From: Janibacter sp. Soil728
GTDB lineage: Bacteria; Actinomycetota; Actinomycetes; Actinomycetales; Dermatophilaceae
Direction: 5' to 3'
Length of the DNA stretch: 64,000 nt
Assembly: GCF_001428305.1 (NCBI RefSeq)
Contig: NZ_LMRZ01000001.1
Span: forward strand, 682,289 to 746,288
Every line of letters starts with the position of its first letter. The stretch's first letter is position 1. The position numbers and the translations under genes were made by a program. Below, one piece after another: positions 9,159 to 20,153 of the stretch. The notes beneath the pieces were generated by a model. It had not been told where the DNA came from and did not search any database. It saw only the letters and a list, made by a program, of their open reading frames with translations.

Positions 9159-10006
9159 TGACCACCACCCCGACGACCGCCGCTGATGTGGCGGCCGCGC
9201 AGACGATGCTCTTCGTGCCCGGAGACCGGCCCGAGCGGTACGGCAAGGCCGCGGCCTCGGGTGCCGATGCCATCATCATCGACCTCGAGGACGCCGTCGC
9301 GCCCGAGGCGAAGGGGGCGGCCCGCGACGCGGCTGTGAGCTGGTTCGCCGGGGCCGGCACCGGGGTCGTGCGGGTCAACGCGCCGGACACCGAGTACTTC
9401 GACGATGACGTCGCCGCCCTGGCGCCCCACGTCGATGTCGTGGTGCTGCCCAAGGCGCAGGACCCGCAGGTCGTCACAACGCTCGTGGCCCGCCTGCGCG
9501 AGGCCCGTCCGGACGCGGCGGTCTTCGCCCTCATCGAGACTGCCCAGGGCATCCTGTCGGCACCGCAGACCGCCAAGGTGCCGGGAGTCGTCCGCCTGGC
9601 CTTCGGCAACTTCGACCTGTCGTCCGAGCTCGGGCTCCACCCCGACGACCACGACGCCCTGTGGCCCCTGCGCACCCAGCTCGTCGTCGCCTCGGCCGCG
9701 GCCGGGCTGCCGGCGCCCGTCGACGGCGTGAGCGGCTCGATCGACGACACGGAGGTCATCGAGGCCGACACCCGCCACGCGGTGCGTGTCGGGTTTCGCG
9801 CCAAGCTGTGCATCCACCCACGGCAGGTCCCGGTCGTCGCGGCGGCACTCGCCCCCTCCGCCGACGAGGTCGCCTGGGCCACCCGGGTCCTCGCGGCGTG
9901 GGACGAGGCCGACTCCGGTGCGGTCGCCGTCGACGGCACGATGATCGACAAGCCGGTGATCGACCGCGCGCGCCGCGTGCTCGCCGCCGCAGGGGTGACG
10001 GCGTGA
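9158..10006 (+). CDS. CitE/HpcH-family beta-hydroxyacyl-CoA lyase (citramalyl-CoA lyase candidate)
   Basis: Mg-dependent TIM-barrel lyase cleaving a beta-hydroxyacyl-CoA such as (S)-citramalyl-CoA into acetyl-CoA and pyruvate. 282 residues, typical of stand-alone CitE-like proteins. Motifs seen are MLFVPGDRPERYGKA, IDLEDAVAPEAK (metal/substrate loop), ALIETAQGI, RLAFGNFDLSSELG (metal-binding acid) and GFRAKLCIHPRQV. No citrate lyase alpha or gamma subunit genes are nearby, which argues against citrate lyase. It is tightly coupled to the Meh-like hydratase upstream. Confidence 0.82.
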   Translation: MTTTPTTAADVAAAQTMLFVPGDRPERYGKAAASGADAIIIDLEDAVAPEAKGAARDAAVSWFAGAGTGVVRVNAPDTEYFDDDVAALAPHVDVVVLPKAQDPQVVTTLVARLREARPDAAVFALIETAQGILSAPQTAKVPGVVRLAFGNFDLSSELGLHPDDHDALWPLRTQLVVASAAAGLPAPVDGVSGSIDDTEVIEADTRHAVRVGFRAKLCIHPRQVPVVAAALAPSADEVAWATRVLAAWDEADSGAVAVDGTMIDKPVIDRARRVLAAAGVTA

Positions 10007-10545
10007 CCGTCGAGACCACCCGTGCCCCCGACACCTCACGAGAGCGACCCCCGGTGACCTCCTCCTCCGCAGCGCCCGAGGGCGCCTACTCCTTCGACAT
10101 CCCGATCCGGATCGCCGATCTCTCGCCGGCGGCGCACATCTCCAATGTCGCCTTCCTGCGCTACGTCGACGAGGCCCGGATGGCCTTCTTCGGGGCGGCG
10201 CTGCGCGGTTCCTCCCGGTATGTCGGTGGCCTCCTCGAGACCATCGGCGAGGTGGCCATGGCGGTCGTCGCCCGCAACGAGCTGGAGTACCGGCGCGAGG
10301 TCTTCACCGACGACGGGCCCGTCACCATGCGCCTGTGGATCCCCTACATCGGCGGTAGCAGCTTCGTCCTCGCGGGCGAGGCGGTGACGGCCGGCCACGA
10401 GGCCCCCGCCATGGTCTTCGAGTCGACGACGGTCTTCGTCGAGCGGACCACCGGGAAGACCTGGAGCATCGACGACTCGGCGCGCGAGGTGCTCTCAGCG
10501 TGGGGCGGCCCGCGACCGCACCTGCGCGGTCGCGCCGGCCTCTGA
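10003..10545 (+). CDS. 4HBT-type hotdog acyl-CoA thioesterase
   Basis: 180 residues from GTG 10003, overlapping the lyase stop by 4 bases; a second GTG at 10054 is also possible, because similarity begins only at about residue 27. The core reads FDIPIRIADLSPAAHISNVAFLRYVDEARMAFFG, the 4-hydroxybenzoyl-CoA thioesterase-like hotdog helix. It probably hydrolyses an acyl-CoA of this pathway to recover CoA. Last gene of the ten-gene operon. Confidence 0.78.
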   Translation: MTVETTRAPDTSRERPPVTSSSAAPEGAYSFDIPIRIADLSPAAHISNVAFLRYVDEARMAFFGAALRGSSRYVGGLLETIGEVAMAVVARNELEYRREVFTDDGPVTMRLWIPYIGGSSFVLAGEAVTAGHEAPAMVFESTTVFVERTTGKTWSIDDSAREVLSAWGGPRPHLRGRAGL

Positions 10546-10612
10546 GGCGGTGGCCCAAGGCCGTGGGTGGGCTCGTCCGTCCGGAGGCACGACGTCCTGA
10601 CGCACCTCAGGG

Positions 10613-10631
10613 TTGAGCGGAATAGACTCAA
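10613..10631 (+). promoter_or_regulatory. HAIR-type operator (HspR binding site) before clpB
   Basis: TTGAGC, 7 bases, ACTCAA, within a perfect GTTGAG...CTCAAC inverted repeat (10612-10632). The known HspR consensus is CTTGAGT-N7-ACTCAAG, so one internal and the outer bases differ. It lies 52 bases before the clpB start. HspR represses clpB and dnaK operons in actinobacteria. HspR itself is not in the window. Confidence 0.82.
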
Positions 10632-10682
10632 CTCTGGACAGGTTGATCACAGCAGACGATCACCCCCGTGCGAAGGAGACCC

Positions 10683-13265
10683 ATGGACTTCAAGCCCACC
10701 ACCAAGGTGGCCGAGGCGCTTGCCCTGGCCCAGCGTCACGCCCAGACCCAGGGACACCCCGAGGTCACCCCGGCGCACCTCGTGAGCGCCCTCGTGCAGC
10801 TCGACACCCCGCAGTGCGACACCCTCCTGCAGGCTGCCGGGACCGGTGCGCCCCACGTGCTCGGCCAAGCCGATGCCGCGCTGCGTGCCCTGCCCACCAC
10901 GAGCGGTGCGGCAGCGCCCCCGACGCTTGGCCGTGAGCTGCTCGCCGTCCTGCAGCAGGCCGACACGTTGATGCGGGCGAAGGGGGACGACTTCCTCGCC
11001 CTCGACCTGCTGCTGCTCGCGCTCGCCGAGACGGGCCACCTGGCTGCTGTGGAGAAGCGCGGCGCCACGGACATGGAGACCAAGGTCGAGCAGCTGCGAG
11101 CAGGCCGCAAGGTCAGCTCGGAGACTCCGGCCGAAGGGGGCGAGGCCCTCGAGCAGTACGGCACCGACCTGACGGCGATGGCTCGCGACGGCAAGCTCGA
11201 CCCGGTCATCGGCCGCGATGCCGAGATCCGTCGCGTCGTGCAGGTGCTCTCGCGCCGGACCAAGAACAACCCCGTCCTCATCGGCGAGCCCGGCGTCGGC
11301 AAGACCGCGGTCGTCGAGGGCCTGGCCCAGCGGATCGTCTCCGGCGACGTGCCGGAGTCGCTGCGCGGCAAGCGGCTCGTGAGCCTGGACCTCGGTGCGA
11401 TGGTCGCGGGGGCGAAGTACCGCGGCGAGTTCGAGGAGCGGCTCAAGGCCGTGCTCGAGGAGATCAAGGGTTATGAAGAACAGGGCAGGGGAGTCATAAC
11501 TTTTGTCGACGAGCTCCACACGGTCGTCGGCGCCGGCGCATCGGGTGAGGGTGCGATGGACGCCGGCAACATGCTCAAGCCGATGCTCGCCCGCGGTGAG
11601 CTGCGGCTGGTCGGTGCGACGACGCTCGACGAGTTCCGGGAGCACATCGAGAAGGACCCGGCGCTGGAGCGCCGTTTCCAGCAGGTCTTCGTCGGTGAGC
11701 CGAGCGTCGAGGACACGATCGCGATCCTGCGCGGGCTCAAGGAGCGCTACGAGGCCCACCACAAGGTGGCCATCGAGGACTCCGCTCTCGTCGCGGCCGC
11801 CGCGCTGTCCGACCGCTACATCACCGGCCGCCAGCTGCCCGACAAGGCGATCGACCTCGTCGACGAGGCCGCCTCGCGCCTGCGCATGGAGATCGACTCC
11901 AGCCCGGTCGAGATCGACGAGCTGCAGCGTGCCGTCGACCGGCTGAAGATGGAGGAGCTGCACCTGGCCAAGGAGACCGACGAGGCCTCCAAGGAGCGGC
12001 TGGAGCGGCTGCGCAAGGACCTCGCCGACAAGTCCGAGGAGCTGGCTGGTCTCACCGCTCGCTGGGAGTCGGAGAAGACCGGCCTCAACGCGGTCGGTGA
12101 CCTCAAGGCCCGGCTGGACGACCTGCGCACGCAGGCCGACCGGTTGCAGCGCGACGGTGACTACGAGGGTGCCTCGCGCCTGCTCTACGGCGAGATCCCC
12201 ACGCTCGAGGATCAGCTCGCGCAGGCCAGCGAGGCCGAAGCCGTGCGCGACGACACGGACCTGATGGTCAAGGAGCGCGTCGGCGCCGACGACATCGCCG
12301 AGGTCATCTCGGCCTGGACCGGCATCCCCGCCGGGCGTCTGCTGCAGGGCGAGTCGGAGAAGCTGCTGAGCATGGAGTCGATCATCGGCTCGCGCCTCAT
12401 CGGTCAGACCGATGCCGTGCGTGCGGTCTCCGACGCGGTGCGCCGCTCGCGGGCCGGCATCTCCGACCCGAACCGGCCGACGGGCTCCTTCCTCTTCCTC
12501 GGGCCGACGGGTGTCGGCAAGACGGAGCTGGCCAAGTCCCTGGCCGACTTCCTCTTCGACGACGAGAAGGCGATGGTGCGCATCGACATGTCGGAGTACG
12601 CCGAGCGGCATGCGGTCGCGCGCCTCATCGGCGCGCCTCCGGGCTATGTCGGCTACGAGGAGGGCGGCCAGCTCACCGAGGCCGTGCGCCGTCGCCCGTA
12701 CTCGGTCGTGCTGCTCGACGAGGTGGAGAAGGCTCACCCCGAGACCTTCGACATCCTGCTGCAGGTCCTCGACGACGGTCGCCTGACCGATGGCCAGGGC
12801 CGCACGGTCGACTTCCGCAATGTCATCCTCGTGATGACCTCCAACCTCGGCAGCCAGTTCCTCACCGACCCGCTGATCGAGGAGGAGGCCCGACGGGAGT
12901 CGGTCCTGGGGGTCGTGCGCAGGGCCTTCAAGCCGGAGTTCCTCAACCGGCTCGACGAGGTCGTCATCTTCGACGCGCTCAGCCGTGACGAGCTCAGCCA
13001 CATCGTCGAGCTGCAGGTGCGCGAGCTGGGTGGCCGCCTGGCCGACCGGCGCATCGACCTCGAGGTCACCCCGGCCGCTCGCGAGTGGCTGGCCGACACC
13101 GGCTACGACCCGGCCTACGGTGCGCGACCGTTGCGCCGTCTGGTGCAGAAGGAGATCGGTGACCGGCTGGCCACCGGCCTGCTGTCCGGTGACATACGGG
13201 ACGGGTCCACCGTGGTGGTCGATGCGGCTCCCGAGGGCGAAGGGGGAGGACTCTCCCTTCGCTGA
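10683..13265 (+). CDS. clpB: ATP-dependent disaggregase ClpB
   Basis: Hexameric AAA+ chaperone that, with DnaK, pulls polypeptides out of aggregates. 860 residues from ATG 10683 ([17 protein letters not shown]), preceded by GAAGGAGA; a start 5 codons upstream is less likely. Domain order: N-terminal Clp_N repeats (about 1-145), NBD1 with GEPGVGKT near residue 200 and [12 protein letters not shown], the coiled-coil middle domain (about 390-520) that separates ClpB from ClpC, NBD2 with [10 protein letters not shown] near residue 610 and [12 protein letters not shown], then the C-terminal small domain. Full length, no defects. Monocistronic: operator before it and a terminator hairpin after it. 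Confidence 0.97.
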   Translation: MDFKPTTKVAEALALAQRHAQTQGHPEVTPAHLVSALVQLDTPQCDTLLQAAGTGAPHVLGQADAALRALPTTSGAAAPPTLGRELLAVLQQADTLMRAKGDDFLALDLLLLALAETGHLAAVEKRGATDMETKVEQLRAGRKVSSETPAEGGEALEQYGTDLTAMARDGKLDPVIGRDAEIRRVVQVLSRRTKNNPVLIGEPGVGKTAVVEGLAQRIVSGDVPESLRGKRLVSLDLGAMVAGAKYRGEFEERLKAVLEEIKGYEEQGRGVITFVDELHTVVGAGASGEGAMDAGNMLKPMLARGELRLVGATTLDEFREHIEKDPALERRFQQVFVGEPSVEDTIAILRGLKERYEAHHKVAIEDSALVAAAALSDRYITGRQLPDKAIDLVDEAASRLRMEIDSSPVEIDELQRAVDRLKMEELHLAKETDEASKERLERLRKDLADKSEELAGLTARWESEKTGLNAVGDLKARLDDLRTQADRLQRDGDYEGASRLLYGEIPTLEDQLAQASEAEAVRDDTDLMVKERVGADDIAEVISAWTGIPAGRLLQGESEKLLSMESIIGSRLIGQTDAVRAVSDAVRRSRAGISDPNRPTGSFLFLGPTGVGKTELAKSLADFLFDDEKAMVRIDMSEYAERHAVARLIGAPPGYVGYEEGGQLTEAVRRRPYSVVLLDEVEKAHPETFDILLQVLDDGRLTDGQGRTVDFRNVILVMTSNLGSQFLTDPLIEEEARRESVLGVVRRAFKPEFLNRLDEVVIFDALSRDELSHIVELQVRELGGRLADRRIDLEVTPAAREWLADTGYDPAYGARPLRRLVQKEIGDRLATGLLSGDIRDGSTVVVDAAPEGEGGGLSLR

Positions 13266-13277
13266 CCCGAGGTGCCC

Positions 13278-13314
13278 GACGGGCTCGTGGACGATCGCCG
13301 TCCACGAGCCCGTC
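13278..13314 (+). terminator. Terminator hairpin after clpB
   Basis: A perfect 15-bp stem (13278-13292 with 13300-13314) closes a 7-base loop, starting 12 bases after the clpB stop. There is no long U tract, as is usual in actinobacteria. It separates clpB from the LysR-type promoter that follows. Confidence 0.75.
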
Positions 13315-13343
13315 GTCGCTTCGTCGTGCTGCCGAGCAGCCGC

Positions 13344-13410
13344 ATAGGTACCGCCTATCGGCCGGTTCGTGGGTGGGTCTTTGCCCTCACCTGCGAGGCT
13401 GACGTTTGAT
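13344..13410 (+). promoter_or_regulatory. Composite LysR-type promoter, copy A (operon 13491-24122)
   Basis: Four half-site blocks spaced by exactly 7 bases: ATAG 13344-13347, CTAT 13355-13358, TTCG 13366-13369, GTCTTTG 13377-13383. An 18-base spacer counted from the TTGCCC hexamer leads to TTTGAT (13405-13410) as -10. ATAG-N7-CTAT is the classical T-N11-A LysR box and would centre at about -66. The predicted transcript starts near 13417, leaving a leader of about 74 bases. Copies B, C and E have identical spacing. Confidence 0.78.
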
Positions 13411-13490
13411 GAGTGCACCCCCCGATGACGTGGAGGCGCGCTCCGGTCGCGAGACCGAGCGTGGCCCCTGGAAGGTTAGGCCGAGCGACG

Positions 13491-15298
<1,808 letters not shown>

Positions 15299-15328
15299 TC
15301 CACAGTCCGCCCTTCTTCGAGGAGACCC

Positions 15329-16486
15329 ATGCGCCGCACCGTCTACACCGAGGACCACGAGTCCTTCCGCTCCGCAGTCCGCACCTTCGTCGAGCGGGAG
15401 GTCACCCCGCACTACGCCCAGTGGGAAGAGGACGGCCTGCCTGACAAGGCCATCTACCGCAAGGCAGCCGAGATGGGCTTCATCGGCGTGCAGATCCCGC
15501 AGGAGTACGGCGGTGCCGGTGAGGACTCGTACAAGTACAACGCCGCCTTCATCGAGGAGACGGTCGGCAACGACGTCAACCTCGGCTCGATGCGCGTGCA
15601 CTCCGAGGTCTGCCTGCCGTACCTGCTGCACCTGGCCGACGACGAGCAGAAGTCCCGCTGGCTGCCCGCGGTTGCTGCCGGCGAGATCGTCCTCGCCATC
15701 GCCATGACGGAGCCGGGCACCGGGTCCGACCTCGCCGGCATCGCGACGACGGCCGTCCGTGACGGTGACTCCTACGTGCTCAACGGTGGCAAGACCTTCA
15801 TCACCGGTGGCCGCAACGCCGACCGGGTCCTCGTCATCTGCCGGACCTCCCCGGCGGACGAGTCGGACCGGCGTGGCGGGCTGTCGATCCTCGTCGTGGA
15901 CACGCGCTCCGAGGGCTTCGCTGTCGGTCGCACGCTGGACAAGCTCGGGCTGCACGCGCAGGACACCGTGGAGCTGTCCTTCACCGACGTGCGCGTCCCC
16001 GTCGAGGACCTGCTCGGGGAGGAGGGCAGGGCCTTCGGGTACCTGTCCCACAACCTTCCCCAGGAGCGGCTGACGATCGGGGTCTCGTCAACGGCGGCGG
16101 CCACCCGGGCCGTCGAGCTGGCCACCGAGTACGCCAACAACCGCAAGATCTTCGGCAAGCCGCTGTCGACCTTCCAGAACACGAAGTTCGTGCTCGCGGA
16201 GTGCGCCGCTGACGTCGCCGCGGCCCAGGCCATGGTCGACCAGGCGCTCGAGGCCCACGACCGTGGCGAGCTCGACGCGGTCGACGCGGCGAAGCTCAAG
16301 CTCTTCACCACGGAGGTCCAGGCACGAGTCGTGGACAAGTGCCTGCAGATCCACGGTGGCTACGGCTACATCACCGAGTACCCCATCGCCCGTCTCTACG
16401 CAGATGCCCGCATCAGCCGCATCTACGGCGGCACGAGCGAGGTCATGAAGACGATCATCGCCAAATCCCTCGGCCTCGTCCGCTGA
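15329..16486 (+). CDS. Acyl-CoA dehydrogenase
   Basis: 385 residues from ATG 15329 with GAGGAGA upstream. Signatures: IAMTEPGTGSDLAGIAT, GGKTFITGGRNADR, IHGGYGYITEYPIARLYADARISRIYGGTSEVMKTIIAKSLG. The QIPQEYGGAGEDSYKYNA segment and the overall layout resemble long-chain or broad-range ACADs. Complete and unpaired, so probably a homotetramer, unlike the paired ACADs of operons C and D. Third gene of operon A. Confidence 0.9.
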   Translation: MRRTVYTEDHESFRSAVRTFVEREVTPHYAQWEEDGLPDKAIYRKAAEMGFIGVQIPQEYGGAGEDSYKYNAAFIEETVGNDVNLGSMRVHSEVCLPYLLHLADDEQKSRWLPAVAAGEIVLAIAMTEPGTGSDLAGIATTAVRDGDSYVLNGGKTFITGGRNADRVLVICRTSPADESDRRGGLSILVVDTRSEGFAVGRTLDKLGLHAQDTVELSFTDVRVPVEDLLGEEGRAFGYLSHNLPQERLTIGVSSTAAATRAVELATEYANNRKIFGKPLSTFQNTKFVLAECAADVAAAQAMVDQALEAHDRGELDAVDAAKLKLFTTEVQARVVDKCLQIHGGYGYITEYPIARLYADARISRIYGGTSEVMKTIIAKSLGLVR

Positions 16487-16510
16487 TCCCGAGCACCAAG
16501 AAGGTTTGCC

Positions 16511-17314
16511 ATGAGCACTGACACGCAGTCCGTCGTCCCAGACGTCTCCGATGCCGCCGAGGTCCTCGTCGAGGAGCGGCCCGGCGTCCTGATCATCACG
16601 ATCAACCGCCCGCGGGCCAAGAACGCCGTGACCCTGGCGGTCTCGGAGGGGATCGCCGCGGCGCTCGACACCCTCGACGAGCGCGCCGACCTCTCGGTGG
16701 CAGTCATCACCGGCGCGGGCGGTTCCTTCTGCGCGGGGATGGACCTCAAGGCCTTCCTGCGGGGCGAGCGGCCATCGATCCCGGGCCGGGGTTTCGCCGG
16801 CATCACGGAATGTCCCCCGCGCAAGCCGGTCATCGCAGCCGTCGAGGGTTATGCCCTCGCCGGTGGGTGCGAGATCGTCCTGGCCTGCGACCTGGTCGTC
16901 GCCGCACGCAGCGCGAAGTTCGGGATCCCCGAGGTCAAGCGCGGCCTCATCGCCGCCGCGGGCGGCCTGCAGCGGCTGCCCGAGCGAGTGCCGCGCAACA
17001 TCGCCATGGAGCTCGCGCTCACCGGTGACTTCGCCTCTGCCGAGCGCTTCCACGACCTCGGTCTGGTCAACACGCTCACCGAGACCGGTGGCGCCCTCGA
17101 GGCAGCGGTCGAGCTCGCCGACCGCATCGCGGCGAACGGCCCGCTGGCCGTGGCCGCGAGCAAGCAGATCATGGTCGAGTACGTCACCTGGCCGCACGAG
17201 GACCGCTGGACGCCGCAGCGAGCGATCTCCGACGCCGTCAACTCCTCGGAGGACGCGAAGGAGGGCGCCCGCGCCTTCGCCGAGAAGCGCTCTCCCGTGT
17301 GGCAGGGACGATGA
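16511..17314 (+). CDS. Enoyl-CoA hydratase/crotonase
   Basis: 267 residues from ATG 16511. GAGGSFCAGMDLKAF and GYALAGGCEIVLACDLVVAA form the oxyanion hole and keep the first catalytic Glu (GGCE). The second acidic position is Ala (RGLIAAAGGLQRLP), so hydration with the usual two-Glu mechanism is doubtful. The C-terminus ends EKRSPVWQGR, the usual FxEKRxPxW tail. The stop overlaps the racemase start (ATGA). Confidence 0.85.
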   Translation: MSTDTQSVVPDVSDAAEVLVEERPGVLIITINRPRAKNAVTLAVSEGIAAALDTLDERADLSVAVITGAGGSFCAGMDLKAFLRGERPSIPGRGFAGITECPPRKPVIAAVEGYALAGGCEIVLACDLVVAARSAKFGIPEVKRGLIAAAGGLQRLPERVPRNIAMELALTGDFASAERFHDLGLVNTLTETGGALEAAVELADRIAANGPLAVAASKQIMVEYVTWPHEDRWTPQRAISDAVNSSEDAKEGARAFAEKRSPVWQGR

Positions 17315-18465
17315 GCGACACCGCGGCCAGCGGGCCCTCGGGCCCGCTGGCCGGGGTCCGGGTCCTCGAGCTGAGTGGCATCGGTCCGGGGCCCTTCTGC
17401 GCGATGATGCTCGCCGACCTCGGCGCCGACGTCGTGCGGGTGCACCGGGCCGGCGACCAGGCCGCGATCAACCCGGTGCTCGACCGGGGACGGCGCTCGA
17501 TCGCGGTCGACCTCAAGAGCCCCCGCGGAGTCCAGCTCGTGCGTGATCTCACCGCTGGCAGCGACATCCTCCTCGAGGGCTTCCGCCCGGGTGTCCTCGA
17601 GCGCCTCGGGCTCGACCCGGCATCGCTCCTCGAGATCAACCCGGCCCTCGTCATCGGCCGGATGACCGGCTTCGGCCAGGACGGCCCCTTCGCCCCTCGC
17701 GCGGGCCATGACATCAACTACATCTCGATGTCCGGAGCCCTCGCCGCGATCGGTCGCAAGGGCGCCGCCCCGACGCCGCCGCTCAACCTCGTCGGTGACT
17801 TCGGCGGCGGTGGGATGCTGCTGGCGCTCGGCGTCGTCTCGGCCGTGCTGTCGGCCCGCACCACCGGCCGTGGCCAAGTGGTCGACGCCTCGATGGTCGA
17901 GGGGTCGGCGGCGCTCATGGCGATGATCTACGGCTACCGCTCCACGGGCCGGTGGGACCTGGCGCGAGGCGAGCAGATCTTCGACTCCGGCGCCCCCTTC
18001 TACGACAGCTACGTGTGCTCCGACGGTGGGTACATGGCCGTGGGTGCCGTCGAGCCGCAGTTCTTCGCCACCCTCGTCGAGCAGCTCGGTCTCACCGGGC
18101 AGGTCGATCTCGAGCGGCAGCGTCAGCGCGAGACCTGGGACCACCAGCGCGAGCTCTTCTCGGAGGCCTTCGCAGGCCAGCCGCGAGCCCACTGGGAGGC
18201 GGTCTTTGCCGACGTCGACGCCTGTGTCACACCGGTGCTCGACATGGACGAGGCGCCTTGCCATCCGCACAACGTCGCCCGTTCCGCCTTCGTCGAGATC
18301 GACGGAGCTGCTCAGCCGGCGCCGGTGCCCCGCTTCTCCGGGACGGCGACCGCCGTGCCGACGAGTGCCCCCTCCGTGGGCCGGGACACCGACGCGATCC
18401 TCGCCGAGCTGGGGCTCGACGCATCCACCACCACCGCACTGCGAGAGGACGGAATCGTCACATGA
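17311..18465 (+). CDS. Alpha-methylacyl-CoA racemase
   Basis: Interconverts (2R)- and (2S)-2-methylacyl-CoA so that stereospecific ACADs can act. 384 residues from ATG 17311. Within the CoA-transferase III fold it has the racemase signature AGHDINYISMSGAL with His133, and Asp163 in NLVGDFGGGGM. The 30-residue spacing equals that of the catalytic His/Asp of characterised racemases (His126 and Asp156 in Mycobacterium MCR). FYDSYVCSDGGYMAVGAVEPQFF and CVTPVLDMDEAPCHPHN also match the racemase branch. It is strong evidence that operon A treats 2-methyl-branched acyl-CoAs such as isoprenoid or steroid side-chain units. Confidence 0.88.
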   Translation: MSDTAASGPSGPLAGVRVLELSGIGPGPFCAMMLADLGADVVRVHRAGDQAAINPVLDRGRRSIAVDLKSPRGVQLVRDLTAGSDILLEGFRPGVLERLGLDPASLLEINPALVIGRMTGFGQDGPFAPRAGHDINYISMSGALAAIGRKGAAPTPPLNLVGDFGGGGMLLALGVVSAVLSARTTGRGQVVDASMVEGSAALMAMIYGYRSTGRWDLARGEQIFDSGAPFYDSYVCSDGGYMAVGAVEPQFFATLVEQLGLTGQVDLERQRQRETWDHQRELFSEAFAGQPRAHWEAVFADVDACVTPVLDMDEAPCHPHNVARSAFVEIDGAAQPAPVPRFSGTATAVPTSAPSVGRDTDAILAELGLDASTTTALREDGIVT

Positions 18466-20153
18466 ACGCCTACTGGCCCGAGGGCATGCCGCGACACCTG
18501 GACCACACCCACGCGACGATCGCCGACCTCGTCGAGGGCATGGCAGCTCGCTACGGCGAGCGCGCGGCCGTCGTCGACGGCGAGCTGACCCTCTCCTACA
18601 CCGAGCTCTACGACGAGGCCTGCGCTGTCGCGCGTGGCCTGCAGCGGGAGGGGATCGGACCGGGCGATGTCGTGCTCCTGCACCTGCCCAACACGGCGCG
18701 CTTCCTCACCGCCTACTACGGCGTGCTGCTCTCCGGTGCGACCGTCTCGCCGGTCAACCCGCTGACCCCGGTCCCAGGACTCGTCTCGCAGATCAAGGAC
18801 ACGTCGGCCCGCATGGCCGTCAGCCACCCGGCCAATGTCGCCAACCTCCTCGCCGCAGCGGAGGAACTCGCCGCGGGCGGTCACTCGATGGGCATCGTCC
18901 TCGTCGAGTGCACCCCGGGCGCACCCCACCCCGAGGATGATCCCGTCGTCTCCTCGCAGTCGGTCCGGGCCTGGTCGACGCTCCTCGACCGGGACGGCGA
19001 AGGGCGCCCCGACGCGACCTTCGATCGTGACGACGTCGCGCACATCGTCTACACCGGAGGCACGACCGGCACCCCCAAGGGGGTGCGGGTGCTCCACCGC
19101 AATGTGGTGGCCAATGTCAGCCAGATGGTCGCCTGGCGCGCCGGTCGTGGTCTGCGGGTCGCGGACCGTCGGCTAGAGCTGGATCCCTTCCCCGTCACCG
19201 GCGAGCCCGGTGTCGTGGTGGGCGAGGGGGCGACTGTCGTCGTCTCCCCGCTCTTCCACGCCCACGCCCTCATCAACTCCTCCTTCCTCCTCGGTGCGGG
19301 CCTGACCCTCGTCATCGCGGGGCGCTTCAACCCGGCGGCCATGCTCGACCTCGTCGAGCGGCACGCGGTCAGCTACATCACCGGGTCCCCGACGATGTGG
19401 CACGCACTCGTCCGGGAACCGACGGCGGGAGAGCGCGACCTCTCCAGCGTCCGCGTGGTCTCGTCCGGGGCGGCCCCGATCGACCCGGTGACGCTCGACC
19501 AGCTCGCGGCCGTCTTCCCCAATGCCGTGGTCACCGAGGGCTACGGCCTCACCGAGGGAACGTGCCTCGTGACCGCACTCCCTCCCTTCAGCACGGCTCC
19601 TCGTGTCATCGGCAGCGTCGGTGTCCCCGTGCCCGACACCGAGATCGAGATCCGCGACGGCGAAGGGAGGGTCCTGCCCGTCGGCGAGCGCGGCGAGATC
19701 TGGGTCCGGGGACCGCAGGTCACCGACGGCTACCTCAACCTGCCGGGTGAGACCGCGGGCCAGTTCGTCGATGGCTGGCTGGCCACCGGAGACATCGCCT
19801 ATGTCGATGACGAGGGCATGGTGCGCATCGCCGACCGGGCCAAGGACATGTTGATCTACAAGGGGTACAACGTCTATCCACGAGAGCTCGAGGACCTGCT
19901 CGCAGGCCACCCCCAGGTCGATCGGGCGGCCGTTGTCGGTCGTGACCACGAGGCCTTCGGCCAGGAGCCCGTCGCCTTCGTCGTCCCGACCGCGGGCGAG
20001 CAGCCGACGGCTGACGAGATCAAGGACTGGGTCGCCGAGCGCGTGCTGCCCTACAAGAAGCTGCGCGCGGTCCAGATCGTCGGGTCCCTGCCGACCTCCA
20101 CGGCCGGCAAGCTGCTGAAGAACGAGCTGCGTCCCCTGGTGATGCCGCGATGA
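18462..20153 (+). CDS. Acyl-CoA synthetase (AMP-forming)
   Basis: 563 residues from ATG 18462 (MNAYWPEGMPRHL), overlapping the racemase stop; the long upstream frame is antisense-like filler. ANL-family motifs: YTGGTTGTPKGV (P-loop), GYGLTEGT, the WLATGDIAYVDDEG hinge region, YKGYNVYPRELEDLL, and the catalytic Lys in STAGKLLKNELR. Activates a carboxylic acid to its CoA thioester using ATP. One of two ligases in operon A. Substrate not predictable. Confidence 0.9.
   Translation: MNAYWPEGMPRHLDHTHATIADLVEGMAARYGERAAVVDGELTLSYTELYDEACAVARGLQREGIGPGDVVLLHLPNTARFLTAYYGVLLSGATVSPVNPLTPVPGLVSQIKDTSARMAVSHPANVANLLAAAEELAAGGHSMGIVLVECTPGAPHPEDDPVVSSQSVRAWSTLLDRDGEGRPDATFDRDDVAHIVYTGGTTGTPKGVRVLHRNVVANVSQMVAWRAGRGLRVADRRLELDPFPVTGEPGVVVGEGATVVVSPLFHAHALINSSFLLGAGLTLVIAGRFNPAAMLDLVERHAVSYITGSPTMWHALVREPTAGERDLSSVRVVSSGAAPIDPVTLDQLAAVFPNAVVTEGYGLTEGTCLVTALPPFSTAPRVIGSVGVPVPDTEIEIRDGEGRVLPVGERGEIWVRGPQVTDGYLNLPGETAGQFVDGWLATGDIAYVDDEGMVRIADRAKDMLIYKGYNVYPRELEDLLAGHPQVDRAAVVGRDHEAFGQEPVAFVVPTAGEQPTADEIKDWVAERVLPYKKLRAVQIVGSLPTSTAGKLLKNELRPLVMPR

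Noticed and set aside
9158-10006. Citrate lyase beta subunit
   Set aside because: No alpha, gamma or CitC/G genes nearby; it is a stand-alone CitE-like lyase next to a mesaconyl-CoA-hydratase-like gene.
10647-13418. A 923-codon open frame on the minus strand opposite clpB
   Set aside because: Antisense frame caused by high GC at third codon positions; no recognisable motifs, and clpB on the other strand is intact and full length.
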